Notes: a model not told the origin generated them from the letters alone. A stretch of DNA of 58,440 nt from UBA7683 sp964397855 (GCA_964397855.1 CAYNKQ010000004.1:1-58440), one strand, 5' to 3'. Positions 41,898-50,459 are shown, numbered from the stretch's first letter. Program-made: numbers and translations.

Positions 41898-43382
41898 TTA
41901 CGTCTTAAATTTAACTACAAACACTGCCAGTCCACCAGTTATCAAGGCCACAGACAACATACTGTATGCAAGCGCGCCTTCACCAGTAGGCGCAAGAGTA
42001 TGATTCTCAGTCGGCCTCGTAAATGCAGACTCGTAGGCACCAGAATCAAAGGCCGAACCTTGAGGACGAGCTGCAAGACGAGCATCTTGAGTGAGACCGG
42101 CTACAACAACTCCTGAATCTACGGCAGGAGACCCTTTCTTCAGGGCTATTGTGGGAATGAATCCACCATTGTCTGCAAGCGTTTCGAGCGTAGACTCAAG
42201 TGCACCAATATTATTTTGATCAGTTGTCTGAGTAAAGTAAGGGGAGCATGAGGTATCATCGATTAGATTACCTCCCTCTGAAGTAATGGTGGCAGTACTA
42301 GTTCCAGAAGAACCAAGTACAGCACTGATGTCTATTGTTGCGCACCCTTCAACCTCATTGCCCGCTACAAGGGCGTTACGGACCGTAATGTTGGCGATGG
42401 CACTTATATCGGCACCTGCTGCTACACCAATTGCGGCCCCCGCGCCACCGCCCAAGAACGGTGATGTACCACCAGCTCTTAAATTGACTATAGTGATATT
42501 ACTTACTTCAACATTCGCACTAGTCTCACCTTCATTAATTACAGGGACAATGAGGCCTGTAACAGTGCTATTAGTTGAAGTACTTCCGTCTACAGTTATG
42601 TTACTCACTTCACCACTAACTCGACCTGAAGCACTACCGCCATCGAACAGTCCTGCACCAACAACCAAGCTATGTAGTAAGCCAGTATTTGTGTTATTGA
42701 CCAAAGTCACATTTTCAATCACTGCGTGCGTATCAGCCGAACCACCCGCAACGACACCCGTTAAAAATGCCTGAGATGCGTTGACGTTAAAGCTATGAAT
42801 ATACACATTTCTGATTCTTACCGTAATATCTGAAGTGGGTTCGCCGCCCACAACGACCCCAGCCACAACACCTGATGGATCAGTGGCCTGCCAGCCTGTA
42901 CCATCTACTTCAATCTCCTCATACACAACATCACCGCCACCACTAGAAAGAACACCCATGTCTAACATGGCAGTAAGTGTCAGCTTCTTGATACTAAGAC
43001 TGCCATTGGTCGAAATTATTCCGCCATACAGGCTGTTGCCCGTTATGGTTGTCTGATCAATACCTTGACCTTCTATACTAATTGATTCGTTTATAGAAGG
43101 TAGGCTAGCTGACAAAGCAATGACCCCTGCCGGCAGTACAACTTTGTCATTGTTGCCGTCAGCGGCTGCACAATCACCACCCAGCCCACCGTCCGTGGTA
43201 TCGGAGCCTGCATTGACGTTGTTGATGGCTTCACGAAGTGTACAGCTACCGTCGTCTTGGTTGGTGGTGTCTGCGGTTGAGTTAACAGTAAGACTGGCGG
43301 CATGGACTGAAGGAGCTTTGACAAGAGCAAAGCCGCCAAGCATGAGAGCCGAGATGGCCAGTAGTTTTAGTGTTTGTTTCAT
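41898..43382 (-). CDS. Secreted CSLREA / choice-of-anchor Q surface protein with LAPTG anchor
   Basis: A 494-aa exported protein. Signal peptide to about residue 28 (SVHA); CSLREA motif DGSCTLREAINNVNAG; beta-helix; C-terminal choice-of-anchor Q-type segment with GSPAVDSGVV, LTQDARLAARPQG and FDSGAYES; then LAPTGEG, a membrane span and a KFKT tail. AAGGAG with 4-nt spacing precedes the ATG. It is a close paralogue of the protein at 54167-55687, which shares the anchor segment almost word for word. Confidence 0.88.
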   Translation of the reverse strand: MKQTLKLLAISALMLGGFALVKAPSVHAASLTVNSTADTTNQDDGSCTLREAINNVNAGSDTTDGGLGGDCAAADGNNDKVVLPAGVIALSASLPSINESISIEGQGIDQTTITGNSLYGGIISTNGSLSIKKLTLTAMLDMGVLSSGGGDVVYEEIEVDGTGWQATDPSGVVAGVVVGGEPTSDITVRIRNVYIHSFNVNASQAFLTGVVAGGSADTHAVIENVTLVNNTNTGLLHSLVVGAGLFDGGSASGRVSGEVSNITVDGSTSTNSTVTGLIVPVINEGETSANVEVSNITIVNLRAGGTSPFLGGGAGAAIGVAAGADISAIANITVRNALVAGNEVEGCATIDISAVLGSSGTSTATITSEGGNLIDDTSCSPYFTQTTDQNNIGALESTLETLADNGGFIPTIALKKGSPAVDSGVVVAGLTQDARLAARPQGSAFDSGAYESAFTRPTENHTLAPTGEGALAYSMLSVALITGGLAVFVVKFKT

Positions 43383-43558
43383 TGGACTCCTTGAGATACT
43401 TTTATATATTTGCAGGAGTTGTTGTGGTTATGCTTTTAATTGTACCTTGGCTGTGCAGAGCTTGGCAAGTCAGGAAGTGTCGATAGAGAATCTCACCGAA
43501 TACGGAACCCCGCACAGTAAGTTCGGCTGAAACCAAACACAACTAACTGAAGATTGGG

Positions 43559-43575
43559 TTTGCTAACTTAGCAAA
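43559..43575. promoter_or_regulatory. Perfect 17-bp palindrome
   Basis: TTTGCTAA-C-TTAGCAAA, arms of 8 bp around one base. It lies in the 247-nt interval between the transglutaminase-like gene (3' end) and the CSLREA gene (5' end, about 177 nt away). Operator-like; no T run. Confidence 0.35.
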
Positions 43576-43629
43576 GGTAGCAGAACTGGCACACAACTTT
43601 GAGAGTGTTTAAGAAATACGGGTTCAAAG

Positions 43630-46187
43630 CTAGCCCTGACTGCTGCGTTCATTTATATCACGCTGGATAGCCCAGGACAGCTGCCTGACGGTTATATGCA
43701 GTACGTCCAAAGACTGACTCGAGTAGTGGCTGATTCCAAGTTTTCGAGAAGTTTCTGCCGAAGCAACAGCACACTTTTCCAGGTATGCTTCTTTTGCAAT
43801 AACTTCATCTAGATCGATAGGATTCAAAGATTCAGGACCTGATGTATATCTTAAGAGTACCGCGAGCGCAACAGCCGCTGGGTCGTGCTTACTCAGCTCA
43901 GTTGTCACAAATTTGTATAACTGGTCATCACCTTGTAGATCAAAAGCCGAACACAGCCCTCGCTTAAGCCCTTCTAGTAAACTCGCCGCTTTCTCTTCAA
44001 GAGGTATATCGTATGGATCTATTAGATCCCTGTCGGTGCGCTGCTGGATAGAGGTCCTGAAGTCGCTTTGATATCTGTTATGTGAGAATCTATCGCCACC
44101 ATGACTCGTGTGATCCATCGAACTTAGGGCGCCATAACCATCTACAACCGGAGGTGTAGCATCAAGTATATATCTGACATCCTCGTGAACGAATAAGGCC
44201 TGTGCGTGCTTTACGCCACTTATTCTGCTCGAGGGGATATCATCGTCACCACCAGTTCCAANNNNNNNNNNGACCCATACACCCACCCACTTATGTTGGC
44301 CGTGCAGCCCTTTCCAAAAACACTCTCTAGACTCAACCTCAGGATTGCGCTTGCACCGGTACACTGCGTCAGGTATTTACCATCTCTGACCTGTGAGCGT
44401 AGTTCTTCAAGCGCGCTTGCGAAGAGCGGCTGATTGGCCCACTCTGGCGCTTCCGCGGAATCTGAGCTCTTTGAGTATATGTAAATCGAAGAGCTTCTCA
44501 AGAGCTCCACAAGTCGCGAAACCGTCAATGCCTCGTCTGCGAGTAGTTGATCACCCAGATCACCTAATCCCATTTCTCTGTACCTATCAGCAAGTATCAT
44601 TTTACTCTCGTCTGGGATTGGAACATTGCAGGTTTTATATGGATCCCCCTCTGGATCCATAACGTAACCCCATAAACCTTCGTTTGGTTCATGCGTGACG
44701 AGTTTGTAACCTGGCACTACCGGGACAAATTCATTACCTGTATATGAGTAGATAACAAGATCTTCCTCGTAGTCTGAAGGCGGTAAATCTCCGGGATTAG
44801 ACCGCTTGAAGTTGACCAGCCTAGCAGATACCTTATATTCCTCAGGGGCATATTCTAGAACCGTTCCATATGTCATGCTTTCTAACTTCTTCATTTCCTC
44901 AGCGCTGTGTACTTCGGAAGATGCAACGAAGGTAGACTTCCAGTCATACACCTCTCTCTGGTTTGCTGTTTGCTGCACGGTATCTTCATACTGTTCTCTG
45001 CTAATATCCTCTGACAACGGAGCTCGAGATATGACCCAAGCCGAATTAAGTCGTGGGTAGGTAGTTCGGCTTATGAATTGCGGGGTAGTGCAAGACTTAA
45101 AATCTAACGCCCGAGCATGAGACGCTGCTTTCCGGGAATCAATAATAAGTCTGCTGAGTTCACCCGACGATCTGGGGTCCAGTAGTCTGTAGACAAGATT
45201 ACTAGTAAAAGAACCTACTAATTCACGAGTGGGACATTCGGACTCTCCGGCCAAATCTAATATTCTATTAATGGTAGCTTCCATGGCACCGTGGGTACCC
45301 CTGTCGGCTCCTGAGCGTGTTATGCAGTCGAGTTCTCCTGCCTTAGAATTAAAAATAATCTGATCAAGCTCTTCTCCATTTACCTTGAGGAACTCTTCCT
45401 CGAAAATGTTTCTGACAAATTTCACAGCTCGTCGCAAGGACTCGTCGCTGCTTCTTGGCTTTTCTTTGCGCCGCATTGTTTCGTCATCAAGCGCAAAGAG
45501 CCCTCGTCTAAGATCCATATAAGCCTGACTCCCTGGGCCAACTTCTGCTTCGAGAGATAAGGCGTGGCGGCCAAGAACTTCTTGCTTTACCTGTCGTTCA
45601 CGGACCTGTCTCCAATACAGATTTAATGGCTGTTCCGCCTTCGTTGGCCTCTTAACATCAAACGCAGCGAACATACCGTGCGTGGACGACTCTGAGATTA
45701 ACTCTGATACTGCCCCTTTTATATCCTCAACCGGGAGTAGATCCCAAGCCTTTTCTAACTCATCCATGAGGCCAAGTTCTTTGTACTGCCCTAAAAGCGG
45801 ATCAAGCAAGAATCCTTGGTCAGGCAAGTGGGCGATTCGCCCATCTACTTCTATTCTGTACTCAGCAGCAAACAGATTTCTCGGAAACCTCGGAGCACCT
45901 GGGTGAGACTCGTTTTTCAGAAATATCAAACCTTCTGGCGTAATATCTCCGGCCTCCCCCAAAATGCACCACTCTAGTAATCCTCCTATTTGTTTCACCA
46001 CTTCTGCCTGGGCAGGATCCAAAATAAGCGCAGATATCTGTTCGGTCATGCTCTGTATTTGAGGTTGGAGTACATTTCTGGCCTCTTCAGGTAATCTACA
46101 TAGTGTCCTCAATCTTTCGAGAGGACTCTCAAGAATCACTTCCGCATTAGCCGGGGCTAGCTCATTCTGTTTTACAGTAGTGGACAT
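43630..46187 (-). CDS. Large transglutaminase-like protein interrupted by a scaffold gap
   Basis: Two minus-strand open parts on either side of the gap (46187 to 44272, then 44261 to 43630) read as one protein of at least about 850 aa; the frame differs across the gap because its length is arbitrary. The N-terminal 600 residues are charged, helical and of unknown family. Near residue 610 KYLTQCTGASAILRLSLES has the helix-capping Cys of a transglutaminase-like core; after the gap KHAQALF and RYILDATP supply the matching His and Asp. No signal peptide, so probably cytoplasmic. Promoter TTGTAA-17-TATAAT, 8 nt before the ATG. Confidence 0.7.
44262..44271. other. Scaffold gap (10 N) inside the transglutaminase-like gene
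   Basis: Ten N between the predicted catalytic Cys and His/Asp segments. The missing sequence cannot be large if the core is of normal size. Confidence 0.95.
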
Positions 46188-46195
46188 ATATTTTT

Positions 46196-46224
46196 ATTAT
46201 AACATATTTTTTACTCTATTACAA
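46196..46224 (-). promoter_or_regulatory. Promoter of the transglutaminase-like gene
   Basis: TTGTAA (46224-46219), 17-nt spacer, TATAAT (46201-46196) preceded by TGT (extended -10); ATG is 8 nt downstream. Confidence 0.75.
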
Positions 46225-46265
46225 TATTAAATTGGCGGAGTATTTTATCTGTTTAAATAAAGAAA

Positions 46266-46285
46266 TTAGCGCCCGAAGACGCTAA
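46266..46285 (-). terminator. Terminator after the 98-aa gene
   Basis: TTAGCG/CGCTAA stem with an 8-nt loop containing TTCG, followed on the minus strand by TTTCTTT. Confidence 0.6.
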
Positions 46286-46295
46286 AAATCAAAAT

Positions 46296-46366
46296 CCGGT
46301 AGGCGTGATGGGATCGAAATGAAACACTATTCGGGGTGAACTGATAGCTATGGCCGAGATTGTGAG
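46296..46366 (+). pseudogene. Relic of the 32-aa ORF at 46770
   Basis: About 70% identical at DNA level to 46770-46840 at a constant offset of 474 nt, without gaps. Read in the same frame it gives VGVMGSK-stop-NTIRGELIAMAEIV against VAVVGTKWNFIRAELIAIAKIV. The ATG has become CCG and the TGG codon TGA. Both changes make it untranslatable as such. Confidence 0.5.
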
Positions 46367-46433
46367 TCAACCCAATAGGCAATCCCCGTTGAATACTAGG
46401 TGGCAGTAATTGAAACTAGCACTTACCCATAAC

Positions 46434-46730
46434 CTAGTCTTTGACGCGAGTCTCTAGTTCTTCAAATCCAATAGGGTTGCTGCAGTCAACTCTTACGCCA
46501 GGGGCGTCCTCTTGTGCTCGTTGAGCTCGCAACTCATGTTCAATTGTACCGTGTACTCCTGCTGTGGCACGAGGAAGTTCATGCACTGCGGGCACGGGGC
46601 CTAGACCTTCGGTGACAGACTTATCTACACCTGGGCTAACAACGGTGAGCCATAAGACAGCATCTACTGCTGTTCTAGCTATACCAGTTTTAGGCTTTTC
46701 AACTGACTGAGTGTTCAATTCATATGTCAT
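46434..46730 (-). CDS. Small hypothetical protein (98 aa), leaderless
   Basis: A 98-aa soluble protein (MTYELNTQSVEKPKTG...; C-terminus EELETRVKD) with a short hydrophobic patch (AVDAVLWLTVV) and a His/Glu/Arg-rich middle. No family recognised. The promoter is excellent (TTGACA-17-TAATAT with extended TGC), and its -10 ends exactly 6 nt before the ATG; a terminator follows. The gene is flanked by two related short sequences (46296 and 46770), suggesting a duplicated or inserted segment. Confidence 0.65.
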   Translation of the reverse strand: MTYELNTQSVEKPKTGIARTAVDAVLWLTVVSPGVDKSVTEGLGPVPAVHELPRATAGVHGTIEHELRAQRAQEDAPGVRVDCSNPIGFEELETRVKD

Positions 46731-46736
46731 AATTAA

Positions 46737-46765
46737 ATATTAGCATAAATATTTTATTTTGTCAA
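46737..46765 (-). promoter_or_regulatory. Consensus promoter of the 98-aa gene
   Basis: TTGACA (46765-46760), 17-nt spacer ending TGC, TAATAT (46742-46737), 6 nt to the ATG. Nearly the same spacer and -10 occur in the promoter at 48056-48028. Confidence 0.8.
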
Positions 46766-46769
46766 TAAT

Positions 46770-46868
46770 ATGGTAGCAGTGGTTGGAACGAAATGGAACT
46801 TTATCCGTGCTGAACTGATAGCTATTGCGAAGATTGTTGATGAAGCTAATAAGTTTACAGTAGTCTAA
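46770..46868 (+). CDS. Possible 32-aa ORF, intact member of a duplicated pair
   Basis: A complete short frame (MVAVVGTKWNFIRAELIAIA..., TAA at 46866). No Shine-Dalgarno and no clear promoter. Its only support is the conserved reading frame shared with the decayed copy at 46296, where many differences are synonymous or conservative (T/S, F/T, A/G, I/M, K/E). It could also be the remnant of a longer gene. Confidence 0.35.
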   Translation: MVAVVGTKWNFIRAELIAIAKIVDEANKFTVV

Positions 46869-46921
46869 CTTAAGCAAATGGAATGGAAAAAGTAACATTA
46901 AGAATATCGTATAATGCAACT

Positions 46922-47635
46922 ATGCAATCATTACAATACGCACATAACATTATCGAGATATTGAAGCAGGGTGGCGTTGATTCAATCTACAGGGAGAATG
47001 ATAGCTTCGTTATACCAAAGAATGATGGCTCTCCCCTTGTTAGGATTTCAAACAGCGCAATTCTTATTAATCAGACGAGCTTTAACGATCGACTTATCCC
47101 GTCTAGGTCATCGAAACTGAGTAGTAAAATCGAGACCAGTGCATTCAAGGCATTTATCGACGAGCTTTTGTCAGCTAGTGAAGTAAAATTAAATCACTAT
47201 GGTATTAGCTATTACTGTACCGACCTCGGTGCTGAAGTGAGCAATGTCAAGAAGCTGCTTGGTAGTAATGAGCTTTACGAGGAATCAGCAGAGAGTACGT
47301 CGACAAGATGGCTATTTATAGGTAACACCAAAAAGCCAAGCGAACCACTGTTCGAACTAGTGCTTCACGAACGAAAAAAGCCTGCACTTTCAAGCTGGAC
47401 ACCTCATATACAAATAGATGTTGATACCGCGCTGTCTTACGAAGACCTCCAAAAAATAATCGAGAACCACTTTGGTGATAACTGGGTAAAGTGGAGTATT
47501 GACGTGAAAGACTGGGGTATACCACTTGTTGTCGGTAGATTATGTAGCATTAGTGGCCTGAAGGTTTATCTTGGAATAGGAACTGATAAGCGTGGACGGC
47601 AATGGCACAGAGAGAAAGGTCTGAGCCAGATCTAG
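46922..47635 (+). CDS. Hypothetical protein, unknown family (about 237 aa)
   Basis: A soluble mixed alpha/beta protein with no membrane segment. Two halves can be seen: residues about 1-75 (IEILKQGGVDSIYRENDSF...) and about 85-235 with repeated beta strands (RWLFIGNTKKPSEPLFELVLHER; WTPHIQIDVDTALSYEDLQKIIE), faintly like vicinal-oxygen-chelate folds, though I cannot assign one. TATAAT (46910-46915) ends 6 nt before ATG 46922, matching the leaderless pattern, so I start there; ATG 46883 would add 13 residues. The gene ends just before a tRNA terminator. Confidence 0.7.
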   Translation: MQSLQYAHNIIEILKQGGVDSIYRENDSFVIPKNDGSPLVRISNSAILINQTSFNDRLIPSRSSKLSSKIETSAFKAFIDELLSASEVKLNHYGISYYCTDLGAEVSNVKKLLGSNELYEESAESTSTRWLFIGNTKKPSEPLFELVLHERKKPALSSWTPHIQIDVDTALSYEDLQKIIENHFGDNWVKWSIDVKDWGIPLVVGRLCSISGLKVYLGIGTDKRGRQWHREKGLSQI

Positions 47636-47642
47636 TCTACGC

Positions 47643-47663
47643 AAAAACCCCACTCTCGTGGGG
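47643..47663 (-). terminator. Terminator after tRNA-Met
   Basis: CCCCAC-GAGA-GTGGGG followed by TTTTTG on the minus strand. The A run on the other side may also stop the convergent 237-aa gene. Confidence 0.85.
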
Positions 47664-47671
47664 TCCTAGCG

Positions 47672-47748
47672 TGGTAGCAGCAACTGGAATTGAACCAGTG
47701 ACCTCGAGCTTATGAGTCTCGCGCTCTAACCAACTGAGCTATGCTGCC
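47672..47748 (-). tRNA. tRNA with CAT anticodon (elongator Met or lysidine Ile2)
   Basis: Minus strand: acceptor GGCAGCA pairs with TGCTGCT (one G-T), D-arm GCTC/GAGC, anticodon loop CTCATAA, T-arm ACTGG/CCAGT, discriminator A and an encoded CCA (47674-47672). G1-U72 pairing excludes an initiator. An A-G mismatch closes the anticodon stem. Sequence alone does not tell Met from the TilS-modified Ile2. Confidence 0.9.
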
Positions 47749-47799
47749 TTAATGGCGTAGATGATTAAATCTATGCCAATGTGAGAATATGCTCTCAAT

Positions 47800-47842
47800 A
47801 AAAAGATCGCATTCTTTTGGTTTTATTCAAATGAATGCGATC
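47800..47842 (-). terminator. Strong terminator of the 14-codon ORF transcript
   Basis: Perfect 10-bp stem GATCGCATTC/GAATGCGATC with an 18-nt loop, followed by TTTTT on the minus strand. Confidence 0.8.
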
Positions 47843-47909
47843 AATACTATAGCAGATTTTACATCTGAGAACCAGATCTATAATTACTTTGGCCAAAGCG
47901 AATTATGTA

Positions 47910-47954
47910 CTAGCTAGCGATATATCGAACAAGAATTTTCTTTGGCTTGCTCAT
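47910..47954 (-). CDS. 14-residue ORF with strong ribosome binding site
   Basis: Encodes MSKPKKILVRYIAS then TAG. AAAGGAGA lies about 9 nt before the ATG. The whole unit is framed by a consensus promoter (48056-48028, start near 48021), a leader of about 67 nt and a strong terminator (47842-47800), giving an RNA of about 220 nt with this as its only translated frame. The peptide is basic and amphipathic. It may be a real micro-protein, a leader peptide, or the coding part of a small regulatory RNA. Confidence 0.5.
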   Translation of the reverse strand: MSKPKKILVRYIAS

Positions 47955-48027
47955 ACTTACTATTCTCCTTTGTTTGTAAATGTTTGTTGTTGTTTTTGAT
48001 GTACGTACTTTTTATAACAACTTCTAC

Positions 48028-48056
48028 ATATTAGCATAAGTTTTATTATTTGTCAA
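48028..48056 (-). promoter_or_regulatory. Consensus promoter of the 14-codon ORF transcript
   Basis: TTGACA (48056-48051), 17-nt spacer ending TGC, TAATAT (48033-48028). Confidence 0.78.
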
Positions 48057-48169
48057 TATTATTGAGATAACCAATGCTTTTGGCCGAGCGTATTCAAGCT
48101 AGTAAATTCATGGTATTAGACAATTTTGACAGGGGGGCGTATAGTATAATAAGCATAAACAACATACAT

Positions 48170-48550
48170 ATGTTTCATATAAAACTTCATTCCAAACGTA
48201 CCGTCTCACACTCAGCCCATTGGCATGAGAACTTTGCTTATTCCCCTGTTAAAAAACGAGTTATAAGCAAAACACACACCAAACCGTATGATCCCCAAGC
48301 ACTGGCTGAAAGTATTCACGAAGCCTGTATGAAAACACTTGGTTTTAGCGGTGAAGCCGAAGCCACGGCGATTCGTGTATGCAAAGATCTTGAACACTGG
48401 CTTGTAAATAAAGAAGAAGTTACCGTAGCTGATATAAAAAGACGAGCCGCTGCGGCTCTGCGTCAGTACAACCCGCAGGCCGCCTATGCCTATCTGCCCG
48501 TGAAAGAATATGAAGTTCATGAGGATCAATATGGCTTTGTACGATTATGA
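48170..48550 (+). CDS. Stand-alone ATP-cone domain protein
   Basis: A 126-aa protein whose core (about 25-115) is an ATP-cone: KRVISKTHTKPYDPQALAESIHEACMKTLG, then EATAIRVCKDLEHWLVNKEEVTVADIKRRAAAALRQYNPQAAYAYL-type helices. ATP-cones bind ATP/dATP as allosteric sensors in ribonucleotide reductases and NrdR; here there is no enzyme or zinc ribbon attached. Start chosen at ATG 48170, 19 nt after a TATAAT (48145-48150); an upstream in-frame ATG would precede that promoter. It overlaps the next gene by 20 nt, so the two are co-translated. Confidence 0.75.
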   Translation: MFHIKLHSKRTVSHSAHWHENFAYSPVKKRVISKTHTKPYDPQALAESIHEACMKTLGFSGEAEATAIRVCKDLEHWLVNKEEVTVADIKRRAAAALRQYNPQAAYAYLPVKEYEVHEDQYGFVRL

Positions 48551-49910
48551 TCTTATAGTAATTGGCAGCGGCAGCGCAGGCAGCATTGCAGCGCAGCAAG
48601 TTGCAAAAGCCGGTAAACGAGTGGCAATTATTGAATCTGGCTCATTTGGAGGATCAGAAGTAGTCTCTGGCCGAGTAGCTATCAGCGCTTTATTGCAAGC
48701 AGCGGGTGTATACGAAACCGCAAAGCATGGCAGTAGATTTGGCATCAGGAGTACAACCATAGGTTATAACTATCCAACGGTTAAGAACTGGAAGGATCTT
48801 GTGGTAAAGCGGACAGGCATTCATTCTGCGCAAGATTCACTTTCCAATCTAGGCATTAATACGCTGCAAGGTCGAGCGCACTTTATCGACCAACACACAG
48901 TTACTATTGGCGCAGCCAGGTATAGTTCTCGCGAGTTCTTAATTGCAACCGGCTCAGAAGCCGTGCTGCCGGACGTTCCCGGACTTTCAGCTGGTGGTTT
49001 CTTAACAACTCGCGATGTCGTAAATCTTATTCGACCGCCCAAAAAGCTCGTCATTTTAGGTGGTAGTACCCACAGCTATGAATTAGCTCAGTTGTTTGCA
49101 ATGTTTGGTACAAAAGTCTATTTTATTGAACCCGGAACACGGCTTGCCCCACAAGAAGAACCCGAGGTTGGCGAATTGCTTGCGAGCATATTTACGCAGA
49201 CATATTCCATGACAGTGCTACTTGATGGTGATATAGAAAAAGTTGAGACTACTGGGATTGGTAAAAAAATTACCATCACGCAAGGTGATAAGCGGACGGC
49301 TATTAGTGTCGATGAGCTGCTTATTGCAACACCAAAGAAGGCCGCAACTGATATCGGACTTGAGAATGCAGGTGTTGAATACCAAGAAGGTGCAATTCTA
49401 ACTTCCGCAACCATGCAGACGACAACAAAACATATTTATGCCGCGGGCAGTTGTACCGGCTCAAGCGGCACAGGTCACGTTGGAAGTTATCAAAGTCAGG
49501 TAGCAGCTCATAATATTCTTCACAACAGAACACCTCTGAATATAGACTACCGAGCTGTACCCCGCGCTATATTCACCAGCCCCGAAGTTGCTTCAGTAGG
49601 GCCAACCGAACATGAGCTTAAAACTAGTGGAAGCAGCATCAAGTCAGTTACTGCGCCGCTCTCTGTAGTCACCAAGTCTAATCTAGCTGACTACAGCGAA
49701 GGATTCGTAAAAGTTATCGCCAGCAAAAAAACAAATGTCATACTTGGTGCCACTATAGTTAGCCCACAGGCAAGCGAACTTATCCATGAACTCACACTTG
49801 CGATTTCTAACTACCTGAGCGCTGACCAAGTTGCCCGAACTATGCACGTGTTCCCTAGCTGGTCAGAAGTAATTCGCGTGGCTTGCTCTAAGCTCACTAA
49901 GACGAGTTAG
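48531..49910 (+). CDS. Pyridine nucleotide-disulfide oxidoreductase homologue lacking redox cysteines
   Basis: A 459-aa flavoprotein of the lipoamide dehydrogenase/mercuric reductase family. FAD-binding IVIGSGSAGSIAA (9-21) and the second FAD motif HIYAAGSC are kept, as is the C-terminal dimerisation domain (YRAVPRAIFTSPEVASVG; HVFPSWSEVI). The disulfide motif, normally GGTCxNxGCxPSK, reads GGSEVVSGRVAIS: Cys43 is Glu and Cys48 Arg. The NAD-binding glycine motif is also altered (GGSTHSYE). It cannot use the usual disulfide chemistry; it may be a flavin oxidase, a reductase with direct transfer, or a sensor. AGGA precedes ATG 48531. Paired with the ATP-cone gene. Confidence 0.87.
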   Translation: MALYDYDLIVIGSGSAGSIAAQQVAKAGKRVAIIESGSFGGSEVVSGRVAISALLQAAGVYETAKHGSRFGIRSTTIGYNYPTVKNWKDLVVKRTGIHSAQDSLSNLGINTLQGRAHFIDQHTVTIGAARYSSREFLIATGSEAVLPDVPGLSAGGFLTTRDVVNLIRPPKKLVILGGSTHSYELAQLFAMFGTKVYFIEPGTRLAPQEEPEVGELLASIFTQTYSMTVLLDGDIEKVETTGIGKKITITQGDKRTAISVDELLIATPKKAATDIGLENAGVEYQEGAILTSATMQTTTKHIYAAGSCTGSSGTGHVGSYQSQVAAHNILHNRTPLNIDYRAVPRAIFTSPEVASVGPTEHELKTSGSSIKSVTAPLSVVTKSNLADYSEGFVKVIASKKTNVILGATIVSPQASELIHELTLAISNYLSADQVARTMHVFPSWSEVIRVACSKLTKTS

Positions 49911-50026
49911 ATAACAGATTACAGCGAGTAGATGTTAGAGAATCCCAAGAGATGAACTTCTGTTTGCTATTTGCCGTTATCTAGACATCTATCCTACTTA
50001 TGCTCGCATAATATTGAATACCGTTA

Positions 50027-50138
50027 TATAATGAGCTCACGCAGTCAGTACGTGTATGGATCGTTAGTAATCTCGGTACCCTAGTTACGTTACATGGTCG
50101 AACTGCAGTAGATTATAAACAAAGGATACATATACATA
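50027..50138 (+). promoter_or_regulatory. Candidate promoter and 100-nt leader of the RRM gene
   Basis: TATAAT at 50027-50032 gives a start near 50039 and a leader of about 100 nt ending in AAAGGA (50121-50126), 12 nt before the ATG. No good -35. Long leaders are common in cold-shock RNA-binding protein genes. Confidence 0.4.
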
Positions 50139-50459
50139 ATGGCATATCGACTATTTGTAGGTGGCCTACCATTCTCCACTACTAGTGAAGAACTTGAACA
50201 GCTTTTTGCTGCTCATGGTACGGTTGCTTCAGCTCGCGTTATTACTGATCGTGAAACTCAGCGTTCTAAGGGCTTCGGCTTCGTAGAATTCGAGAATGAC
50301 GAAGAAGGTAAAGCAGCTGAAAAAGCTCTTAATGGCGCAGACCTTGGTGGCCGTTCTCTTACGGTTAACGAAGCTCGTCCTCAAGAGGATCGTCCTCGTC
50401 GTGATTCAAACGGCGGCGGCAACGGTGGTGGCGGTTCATTCCGACAGCGCAGCTGGTAA
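50139..50459 (+). CDS. RRM-domain RNA-binding protein with Gly-rich tail
   Basis: A 106-aa protein with one RNA recognition motif (3-80): RNP2 LFVGGLPF (5-12) and RNP1 KGFGFVEF (44-51), then a basic, Gly/Asn-rich disordered tail (RPRRDSNGGGNGGGG...). This is the build of cyanobacterial Rbp and similar bacterial glycine-rich RNA-binding proteins, often cold-induced RNA chaperones. A single gene with a long leader and a strong terminator. Confidence 0.95.
   Translation: MAYRLFVGGLPFSTTSEELEQLFAAHGTVASARVITDRETQRSKGFGFVEFENDEEGKAAEKALNGADLGGRSLTVNEARPQEDRPRRDSNGGGNGGGGSFRQRSW

Noticed and set aside
46296..46366. UGA read as tryptophan or glycine (recoding)
   Set aside because: The in-frame TGA is explained by decay, since the ATG is lost too. 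Many intact genes here end in TGA and use TGG for Trp.
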